A stretch of DNA of 22,129 bases, taken from assembly GCA_007126175.1 (NCBI GenBank), contig SLBU01000004.1, positions 1-22,129 of the forward strand, given 5' to 3'. Source of the DNA: Kiritimatiellia bacterium (GTDB lineage Bacteria > Verrucomicrobiota > Kiritimatiellia > UBA8416). Positions within the stretch are counted from its first letter, which is position 1; each line of letters starts with the position of its first letter. The notes beneath the pieces are model-generated. The model was not told the DNA's origin. It saw only the letters and a list, made by a program, of their open reading frames with translations, and ran no database searches. Both the position numbers and the translations under genes were made by a program. Below are positions 16,151 to 22,129 of this stretch, in pieces.

Positions 16151-18100
16151 ATGAACCTATTCGTACCAGGAAGAATTTGCCTCTTCGGGGAACACAGCGA
16201 TTGGGCCGGTGGCTATCGCCGCATCAACGCCGACATCGAAAAGGGCTACACCATTATCACCGGCACAAACCAAGGCATTTATGCCGACGTTAAACAACAT
16301 CCCTCTCGCTTCATCTTTCATGCGCTGAACGAATCCGGAGCCCTCGATACCTACGATCTGCCCATGGAAAGTGATGCCTTGCTCGAAGCTGCCGAAGGGG
16401 GCGGGTTTATCAGCTATGCTGCCGGCGTCGCTTATCAGGTGCTCACACATTATCGCGTCCGCGGCATCGAAATCACCAATACCAAGACCGATCTGCCCGT
16501 AAAAAAAGGGCTTTCGAGCAGTGCTGCGGTGTGCGTGCTCACCGCACGTGCCTTTAACCGTGTATACGATTTGAAACTCACCGTACGCGGTGAGATGGAG
16601 TTAGCCTATCTGGGCGAAATCACTACGCCCTCGCGCTGCGGGCGCATGGATCAAGGCTGTGCCTATGGCAACCGCCCGATCCTTATGGTCTATGACGGCG
16701 ACCGGCTCGACGTGCAGGAGCTATCCGTACCCCACAGTCTCTACTATATCATCGTCGATCTCAAAGCCAGCAAGGACACAAAGGAAATCCTCAATCGCCT
16801 CAACCACTGCTACCCCTTTGCCGACGATGACATACAGCGCGCCGTACAGGAGTACCTCGGCCCCATCAACCGCGATATCGTCAAGCAGGCCATTGCCGCC
16901 CTGCGCCAAGGCGATGCCCAGGAACTCGGACGCCTGATGACCGAAGCACAAACCGAATTTGACCGGGCGATGCAGCCCGCCTGCCCGTCACAGCTCAACG
17001 CCCCCATGCTGCACCGACTCCTGCAACATGCCCCCCTCCAACCATTTCTCTATGGCGGCAAGGGCGTCGGCTCCCAAGGCGATGGCACCGCACAACTCCT
17101 CGCAAAGGACCAAGCCTCCCAGCTTGCAGCCATGGCAATCATCGAACAAGACCTCGGCATGAGCTGCCTCGACTTGATTATCCACTCCGGACACCGCGTC
17201 CGCAAAGCCGTGATCCCCGCAGCCGGCTTCGGAACACGACTCTTTCCTGCCACGAAGGCTCTCAAAAAGGAACTCTTCCCCATCATCGATGGCCAAGGCC
17301 GCGCCAAACCGGTAATACTGGCCATCGTCGAGGAAGCCCTGAGCGCCGGCATCGAGGAGGTTTGCATTATCGTCCAAAGCGAGGATCGTGAATTGTTCGA
17401 GGAGATTTTCTGCTCGCCGCCCCCCATCGAGAATTTCAACAAATTGAGTCGCGAAAACCAGGCCTACAGCCGCTATCTCATGGAGGTCGGCAACCGCATC
17501 ACCTTTCTTTCCCAGGATACCCAGGAGGGCTTCGGACACGCAGTGTATTGTGCCCGCAACTGGGTCCAGAACGAGCCGTTCCTGTTACTGCTCGGCGATC
17601 ATCTCTACACAAGCCCCAGCCCGCAATCCTGTGCACGACAATTACTCGACGTCTATGAGGAAAGCGGCTGCAGCATCCTGGCCGTCGAGGAAACCCCTGC
17701 CGACCAAGTCCATCAGTTCGGTTGTGTGACCGGTGCCTGGAAGCGCCACGGCAACATCCTCAATATTAGCGAATTCGCCGAAAAACCCACCGCGAATTAT
17801 GCACGCGAACATCTCGCCGTCGAAGGCCTCCCGACAGATCGATTCCTGACCGTCTTCGGCCAATACATCCTCAACCCACGCATCTTTACGCTGCTAGAGG
17901 AAAATATTCAGCGCAACATGCGGGAACGCGGGGAATTCCAACTCACCTCCTGCCTCGACCGTCTACGCCAGGAAGAAGGCTTCCAAGCCTGCCGCATACG
18001 CGGCCAACGCTTCGACATCGGCAACCCGCAGGCCTATCAGCAAACCTTGCAGGATTTTGCCACACATGACCTCTCCAAAACGGAGATCAACCCCACATGA
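16151..18100 (+). CDS. Fused GHMP sugar kinase and GalU-type UDP-sugar pyrophosphorylase
   Basis: One 649-residue frame joins two enzymes. Residues ~1-345 are a GHMP kinase: PGRICLFGEHSDWAGG (6-21), GLSSSAA (120-126), CGRMDQ (163-168, with a galactokinase-like catalytic Asp167) and the third motif YGGKGVGSQGDGTAQLL (301-317). Residues ~350-640 are a nucleotidyltransferase like bacterial UTP-glucose-1-phosphate uridylyltransferase: PAAGFGTRLFPATKALKKE (356-374), FGHAVYCAR (461-469), LGDHLY (481-486), then FAEKP and FDIGNP. The linker is only a few residues and there is no frameshift. The expected chemistry is sugar to sugar-1-phosphate to UDP-sugar in one polypeptide, analogous to Bacteroides Fkp (different order and sugar) or to plant glucuronokinase acting before a UDP-sugar pyrophosphorylase. 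Glucose, galactose or a uronic acid are all possible substrates; context favours a uronic acid or hexose. ATG 16151 has GAGG six bases upstream. Confidence 0.88.
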   Translation: MNLFVPGRICLFGEHSDWAGGYRRINADIEKGYTIITGTNQGIYADVKQHPSRFIFHALNESGALDTYDLPMESDALLEAAEGGGFISYAAGVAYQVLTHYRVRGIEITNTKTDLPVKKGLSSSAAVCVLTARAFNRVYDLKLTVRGEMELAYLGEITTPSRCGRMDQGCAYGNRPILMVYDGDRLDVQELSVPHSLYYIIVDLKASKDTKEILNRLNHCYPFADDDIQRAVQEYLGPINRDIVKQAIAALRQGDAQELGRLMTEAQTEFDRAMQPACPSQLNAPMLHRLLQHAPLQPFLYGGKGVGSQGDGTAQLLAKDQASQLAAMAIIEQDLGMSCLDLIIHSGHRVRKAVIPAAGFGTRLFPATKALKKELFPIIDGQGRAKPVILAIVEEALSAGIEEVCIIVQSEDRELFEEIFCSPPPIENFNKLSRENQAYSRYLMEVGNRITFLSQDTQEGFGHAVYCARNWVQNEPFLLLLGDHLYTSPSPQSCARQLLDVYEESGCSILAVEETPADQVHQFGCVTGAWKRHGNILNISEFAEKPTANYAREHLAVEGLPTDRFLTVFGQYILNPRIFTLLEENIQRNMRERGEFQLTSCLDRLRQEEGFQACRIRGQRFDIGNPQAYQQTLQDFATHDLSKTEINPT

Positions 18101-18142
18101 AACCCCGCTTGACCCCACGCAATCGTACAGGATAGACCCGAC

Positions 18143-18766
18143 ATGCCAAACAAGCATCATCCCACCAATATCAAATGGCACCCCACCCGTGTGACACCCG
18201 AGCATCGCGCACGACTTCTCCAGCAACACGGTTGCGTAGTATGGATGACCGGATTAAGCGGCTCCGGAAAATCGACCCTGGCCGTCGAATTGGAGGCACA
18301 ATTGATCCAACGCGGACACGCCGCCTATGTGCTCGATGGCGACAACGTCCGCCACGGCCTCAACGCCGACCTCGATTTCAGTCCGGCAGGACGCCGCGAG
18401 AACATTCGCCGCATCGCGCATGTCGCGGCCCTACTGGCGGATGCCGGTATCATCACGATCACCGCCTTTATCTCGCCCTATGCCGAAGATCGTGCCTCAG
18501 CCCGAAACATTGTAAACAGCACGCGCGCGGGAGCCACCGACCGGTTTCGTGAGGTTTTCGTGGACACCCCCCTTAGCATCTGCGAACAACGCGACCCCAA
18601 AGCCCTCTACGCCAAGGCGCGCCGCGGCGAAATCACCGATTTCACCGGCATACAGGCCCCCTTTGAAGCACCCCGAGCCCCGGATATCCATGTGCACGCC
18701 AGTGCCCATCCCGTACCCGACTGCGTGGCGATCATTCTCGAACAATTACAGGATTTTGGCGTGTAG
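18143..18766 (+). CDS. cysC: Adenylylsulfate (APS) kinase
   Basis: CysC phosphorylates APS to PAPS, the donor for sulfotransferases and a step in sulfate assimilation. The 207-residue protein contains the P-loop GLSGSGKST (37-45), LDGDNVRHGLN (64-74), FSPAGRRENIRR (79-90), FISPYAEDR (109-117, with the Ser111 typical of the family) and VDTPLSICEQRDPKALYAKA near residue 139. This is the standard length for a stand-alone CysC with a short N-terminal extension (~30 residues, typical). It begins 42 bp after the kinase/uridylyltransferase gene, with AGGA at 18129-18132 as the ribosome site. Its place inside a sugar-nucleotide operon, with no cysD, cysN or cysH around, suggests PAPS for polysaccharide sulfation. 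A siroheme synthase gene lies just upstream of the operon, so cysteine synthesis remains possible. Confidence 0.93.
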   Translation: MPNKHHPTNIKWHPTRVTPEHRARLLQQHGCVVWMTGLSGSGKSTLAVELEAQLIQRGHAAYVLDGDNVRHGLNADLDFSPAGRRENIRRIAHVAALLADAGIITITAFISPYAEDRASARNIVNSTRAGATDRFREVFVDTPLSICEQRDPKALYAKARRGEITDFTGIQAPFEAPRAPDIHVHASAHPVPDCVAIILEQLQDFGV

Positions 18767-18835
18767 ACACGCACAGGAACAACACAATACGATCGGAACG
18801 TACACAAGCAACACCCATAGAGGCGGAGATAGAGT

Positions 18836-19582
18836 ATGTCTGACACCAAAGTCCTCATCATTATACCGACGTATGATGAACACGATAACGTGCGGCCGAT
18901 TGCACAGGCCGTACACCGCCATCTGCCCGATGCACACATTCTTTTCATCGACGACAACTCCCCCGATGGCACCGGTGCCATACTCGACGAAATGCACACG
19001 GCACAGCCCTTTGTCCATGTAATGCACCGCTCCGGTAAAGGTGGATTAGGCCGCGCCTATATCGCCGGTTTCAAATGGGCACTGGAACGGGACTATGCCT
19101 ACATCTTCGAAATGGATGCCGACTTTTCCCATAACCCTGCCGAACTGCCACGCTTCCTCGAAGCCGCCCAGCAGGCCGACCTCGTATTGGGATCGCGCTA
19201 TTGCGACGGTATCCGGATCACCAACTGGCCCTTGAGTCGATTGATTCTCAGCAAGGCAGCAGCCACCTACGTACGCATCATTACCGGCATGCCCGTAACC
19301 GACCCCACCGGCGGATTCAAATGCTTCCGGCGCGAAGTCCTCGAAGCAATTCCCTTCGAACGCATCATTTCCAACGGGTACTCCTTTCAAGTCGAAATGA
19401 CCCACGCCGCCTGGATGCGCAGATTCCGCATCCAGGAGGTACCCATCACCTTCGAAGACCGCTTCGCTGGATACTCCAAAATGAGCGGTACCATCTTCAA
19501 GGAAGCACTCTGGATCGTCTGGAAACTGGCGCTCCGCAATCACTTCCACCGCTATCCACCACGCCCAGGAGCCACAACATGA
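18836..19582 (+). CDS. Polyprenol-phosphate mannosyltransferase (Dol-P-Man synthase family, GT2)
   Basis: The enzyme transfers mannose (or another hexose) from a nucleotide sugar to polyprenyl phosphate at the inner face of the membrane, making a donor for periplasmic glycosyltransferases. The 248-residue GT-A protein shows IIIPTYDEHDNV (8-19), FIDDNSPDGTG (37-47), SGKGGLGRAYIAGF (66-79), the metal-binding EMDADFSHNP (92-101), LGSRY (118-122), DPTGGFKCFRR (about 156-166), QVEM (near 184) and YSKMS. It has no C-terminal membrane domain, like the soluble yeast-unlike DPM1 form. The ribosome site GGAG (18825-18828) is 7 bases before ATG 18836. Its stop overlaps the next start by 4 bp (ATGA), so it is tightly coupled to the UbiA-family gene. 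GDP-mannose is the usual substrate but the substrate is not readable from the sequence. Confidence 0.9.
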   Translation: MSDTKVLIIIPTYDEHDNVRPIAQAVHRHLPDAHILFIDDNSPDGTGAILDEMHTAQPFVHVMHRSGKGGLGRAYIAGFKWALERDYAYIFEMDADFSHNPAELPRFLEAAQQADLVLGSRYCDGIRITNWPLSRLILSKAAATYVRIITGMPVTDPTGGFKCFRREVLEAIPFERIISNGYSFQVEMTHAAWMRRFRIQEVPITFEDRFAGYSKMSGTIFKEALWIVWKLALRNHFHRYPPRPGATT

Positions 19583-20514
19583 ACATCACCCAAACACCAC
19601 CGCGATCCTGGAAAACCAAAGGCCAGTACCTGCTGCACGCCCTGCGCCCCGCGCAATGGACCAAAAACAGCATCCTCTTCGCCGCCTTTGTTTTTGCCTA
19701 TGGAGACCGTTCGCTCAACATCACCTGGCAGCACGGACTACGCGTCATACCAGCCTTCATCCTGTTCTCCATGGCCACCAGCGCGGTCTACCTGTGCAAC
19801 GATTTGTGGGATCGCAAACACGATCGCCAGCACCCAACCAAACGACACCGGCCCATTGCGGCCGGCATGGTAACACCAAAGCTCGCACTCGCAACCGCCT
19901 GCCTCCTGCTCATCGTCTCCCTGCCAATCGCCGCACTGCTATCGCCTCCCTTTGCTATAGTGCTGGCTGCCTACCTCGGATTGCAAATCCTCTATTCCGG
20001 CCTGCTCAAAAACATCGCCTTGCTAGACGTGTTTATTATCGCCTCGGGGTTTGTGCTGCGCGCCATCGCCGGCGCCGCCCTGCTGCAAATTCCCATATCT
20101 CCCTGGCTGCTGATTTGCACGTTTCTACTGGCACTGTTTCTGGCCCTATGCAAAAGACGCCATGAAAAGGCCAGCATCGAGGCCGGTGCCAATGCACGCC
20201 AACGCATCAGCCTCCAAAAATACGACCTGCTGCTCACGGATCAATTGATCGGGATTGTTGCCGCCGCAACCATCGTCACCTATGCCATCTATACCCTATG
20301 GCCTGATACCATCGAAAAATTCGGCTCGGCCCAGCTTGCCTACACATTGCCCATCGTGATGTTCGGCATCTTTCGCTATCTCGACTTGTTGTACCGCGAG
20401 AACAAGGGCGACCGCCCCGAAAAAGTCCTGCTAACCGATCTCCCGATCCTCGGAACCATTCTGGTCTATGGGGTGGTTGTGCTTACCCTCTTTACAAAAT
20501 GTAATGGCCAATAG
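19579..20514 (+). CDS. UbiA-family prenyltransferase, decaprenyl-phosphate phosphoribosyltransferase type
   Basis: Members of this branch (e.g. mycobacterial Rv3806c) move 5-phosphoribose from PRPP onto polyprenyl phosphate, the first step to polyprenyl-phospho-arabinose. The 311-residue protein has about eight hydrophobic helices. It carries RPAQWTKN (23-30) and the Mg-binding NDLWDRKHD (74-82), followed by HPTKRHRPIAAG (85-96). A second segment, YSGLLKNIALLDVFIIASGF (139-158), is followed by RAIAGA, and then CKRRHE (191-196). The HPTKxxRPIA and RPxQWxKN signatures separate it from quinone and heme prenyltransferases. The first codons overlap the mannosyltransferase stop (ATGA), with AGGAG (19567-19571) in front, so ATG 19579 is secure; the frame is open much further upstream but inside the preceding gene. 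The neighbouring phosphatase and DprE-like epimerase genes known from mycobacteria are not present here. Confidence 0.87.
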   Translation: MNITQTPPRSWKTKGQYLLHALRPAQWTKNSILFAAFVFAYGDRSLNITWQHGLRVIPAFILFSMATSAVYLCNDLWDRKHDRQHPTKRHRPIAAGMVTPKLALATACLLLIVSLPIAALLSPPFAIVLAAYLGLQILYSGLLKNIALLDVFIIASGFVLRAIAGAALLQIPISPWLLICTFLLALFLALCKRRHEKASIEAGANARQRISLQKYDLLLTDQLIGIVAAATIVTYAIYTLWPDTIEKFGSAQLAYTLPIVMFGIFRYLDLLYRENKGDRPEKVLLTDLPILGTILVYGVVVLTLFTKCNGQ

Positions 20515-20554
20515 CTCCCCTAGCTAACTGCCAGCAAACGGGTTGCACATTAAA

Positions 20555-20595
20555 GCAAAATTCAATCGCCCCTCCGGTTCGGTTTTGCCTTTTTC
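20555..20595 (+). terminator. Possible terminator after the sugar operon
   Basis: GCAAAA (20555-20560) can pair with TTTTGC (20583-20588). A small CCG/CGG stem lies inside, and the structure is followed by CTTTTTCCC. The outer stem is AT-rich and the loop is long, so it is a weak rho-independent candidate. It is placed between the UbiA-family gene and dnaE. Confidence 0.28.
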
Positions 20596-20625
20596 CCTAC
20601 CGGCGATAGCGCTAGGATACCGTCC

Positions 20626-22129
20626 ATGCCAAAGCCATTCGTCCATCTTCATCTCCATACCGCCTACAGCATCCTCGATGGTGCCTGCCGGATTGAGCCG
20701 CTCATCGCCAAAGCCGTCGAGCAGGAAATGCCAGCGGTCGCCATGACCGATCACGGCGTCATGTACGGTGCCGTAGAATTCCAGAAAGCCGCCAATGCCG
20801 CCGGGGTACGCCCCATCATCGGCTGCGAAATGTATATCACGACAGGCTCCCGCACAAACCGCGACCCCTCCGCCAAACACACAACCCATCACCTCACCCT
20901 GCTCGCCGAAAATAATGTCGGCTATCGCAACCTCTCCTACCTGTGCTCGAAAGCCCACCTCGAAGGTTTTTACTACAAGCCCCGGATTGATCATGAACTG
21001 CTGGCCGAACACGCCGAAGGCCTGATTGGCATGTCCGCCTGCCTCAAAGGCGAAGTGGCCGCAGCCCTCGTCGATGGCAACGTCGACGTCGCCGAAGCCG
21101 CTGCCAACCGCTACGCCGATATCCTGGGAAAGAATAACTTCTTTATCGAAATCATGGATCATGGCCTGATTGAGCAGCGCAAGGCGAATCGCTATATGCA
21201 GGACATTTCCAAGCGCACGGGAATCCCCTTAGTCGCAACCAACGACGTGCACTATATCAATCGCTCCGATGCCGCTGCTCATGAGGTCATGCTCTGCCTC
21301 CAGACCGGCACCAACCTCAGCGACCCCAACCGCATGCGCTATAATAGCGACCAGTTCTATTTCCGTACCGCCGACGAAATGTACAACCTCTTCCGCGATA
21401 TCCCCGACGCCGTCGCCCGCACCGCGGATATTGCCGACCGATGCTTTGTCGAAATCCCCTTTGGCGAACTGCACTTCCCAACCTACACGGTACCCGCCAA
21501 TACGGATCAACGCCAATACCTGATCGACATCGGATACGAAGGCCTCAAGGAACTCTACGAAATTGCCGACCCCCTGCAGCCCGCCGATGCACGCGAACGC
21601 GAAATCATGCAGCGCTTCGATATGGAACTCGGAATCATCGAGAAAACCGGCTTTATCAACTACTTTCTTGTCGTCTGGGACTTTATCCGCTTCGCCCACG
21701 AAAATCGTATACCGGTCGGTCCCGGACGCGGGTCCGGGGGCGGTAGCATCGTGGCCTACGCACTCGGCATCATCAGCATCGACCCCCTGCGCTACAATCT
21801 CATCTTCGAACGATTCCTCAATCCCGAACGCGTCTCCCCCCCAGACTTCGATATCGACTTCTGCCAGGCACGACGCGACGAGGTCATCCGCTACGTAAAA
21901 CAAAAATATGGCGCCGATCACGTAGCACAGATCATCACATTCGGCTCGCTTGGTGCAAAATCCGTGATCCGCGATGTCGGCCGCGTACTCGAGATTCCAT
22001 TTGGCAAATGCGATGAATTTGCCAAAATGATACCCGACGATCCCAAGATCACGATCGAGAAAGCCCTCGGCGACAATGCCGAATTCAAGCATGCAGCCGA
22101 AAACGACGAACAACTCAAAGCGATACTTA
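20626..22129 (+). CDS. dnaE: DNA polymerase III alpha subunit, N-terminal part cut by the window edge
   Basis: DnaE is the catalytic subunit of the replicative polymerase. The 501 complete codons seen start with the PHP domain: VHLHLHTAYSILDG (6-19), MTDHGVMYGAVEF (40-52), GCEMYI (66-71), HHLTLLAEN (88-96), SACL (137-140) and NDVHY near 206. Unlike the degenerate E. coli PHP domain, the His, Asp, Glu and Cys metal-ligand positions look intact. The polymerase palm follows, with GPGRGSGGGSIVAYALG (about 366-382) and PDFDIDFC (406-413), whose Asp409 and Asp411 are two of the three catalytic aspartates (E. coli D401/D403). The third lies beyond the edge. Full-length family members are ~1150-1200 residues. 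ATG 20626 follows AGGA (20614-20617) by 8 bases. The gene is separated by 111 bp from the sugar operon and is probably a separate unit. Confidence 0.97.
   Translation, partial: MPKPFVHLHLHTAYSILDGACRIEPLIAKAVEQEMPAVAMTDHGVMYGAVEFQKAANAAGVRPIIGCEMYITTGSRTNRDPSAKHTTHHLTLLAENNVGYRNLSYLCSKAHLEGFYYKPRIDHELLAEHAEGLIGMSACLKGEVAAALVDGNVDVAEAAANRYADILGKNNFFIEIMDHGLIEQRKANRYMQDISKRTGIPLVATNDVHYINRSDAAAHEVMLCLQTGTNLSDPNRMRYNSDQFYFRTADEMYNLFRDIPDAVARTADIADRCFVEIPFGELHFPTYTVPANTDQRQYLIDIGYEGLKELYEIADPLQPADAREREIMQRFDMELGIIEKTGFINYFLVVWDFIRFAHENRIPVGPGRGSGGGSIVAYALGIISIDPLRYNLIFERFLNPERVSPPDFDIDFCQARRDEVIRYVKQKYGADHVAQIITFGSLGAKSVIRDVGRVLEIPFGKCDEFAKMIPDDPKITIEKALGDNAEFKHAAENDEQLKAIL

Noticed and set aside
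20524..21162. Minus-strand open frame of 212 codons
   Set aside because: Mostly the reverse complement of the dnaE PHP domain, with no start signal or family match.
21229..22113. Minus-strand open frame of 294 codons
   Set aside because: Antisense mirror of dnaE with acidic, Val/Gly-rich composition typical of reverse frames in GC-rich genes; dnaE is certain here.
1..22129. CRISPR array, tRNA genes, insertion sequences, prophage
   Set aside because: No regularly spaced direct repeats, no tRNA-like cloverleaf and no transposase or phage protein was seen on reading the gene-free stretches and coding frames.

Overview
The window is chromosomal DNA from a moderately GC-rich, probably Gram-negative bacterium. 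The supporting hints are a complete RecBCD gene set, an Rnf-type membrane subunit, dense bacterial operons with overlapping starts, and strong AGGAG-like ribosome sites. I cannot fix the phylum from sequence alone. The fused sugar kinase/uridylyltransferase and the mix of pathways make me think of the PVC group (Kiritimatiellota/Lentisphaerota) or another deep lineage, but this is a weak guess. No tRNA, rRNA, CRISPR array or intact mobile element was found.

Left part (1-9298, minus strand): recC, recB and recD are packed as one operon. recC/recB overlap by 8 bp and recB/recD by 4 bp, without the ptrA gene that interrupts this set in E. coli. recD runs off the left edge close to its end. Next, on the plus strand, is a type I glutamine synthetase-family enzyme (9478-10836), with an inverted repeat in its upstream region. 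It converges on a two-gene minus-strand unit, rnfD plus a 74-residue two-helix membrane protein. The other rnf genes are not in the window.

Middle (12066-12555): a gene-free stretch of about 490 bp. It holds a likely rnfD promoter, a 40-codon relic resembling the C-terminal tail of restriction-modification methylases, and a cluster of three hairpins, two with the same GGC/GCC loop. It is followed by a minus-strand siroheme synthase-like gene (CysG N-terminal half plus a truncated methyltransferase remnant).

Right part (13785-20514, plus strand): a six-gene operon supplying activated sugars and carriers. It encodes a nucleotide-sugar 6-dehydrogenase, a UDP-glucuronate 4-epimerase-like enzyme, a GHMP sugar kinase fused to a GalU-type uridylyltransferase, APS kinase (CysC), polyprenol-phosphate mannose synthase, and a UbiA-family enzyme of the decaprenyl-phosphate phosphoribosyltransferase type. 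Together these could make UDP-uronic acids, PAPS for sulfation, and polyprenyl-phosphate-linked mannose and pentose: a precursor-supply cluster for an (inferred) sulfated, uronic-acid- and pentose-containing envelope polysaccharide. No polymerase, flippase or sulfotransferase is visible here. The window ends in dnaE, the replicative DNA polymerase III alpha subunit, cut by the right edge.

The most notable items are the kinase-uridylyltransferase fusion, the siroheme synthase with an eroded methyltransferase half, the isolated rnfD with an altered flavin-attachment motif, and the hairpin/methylase-tail intergenic region.
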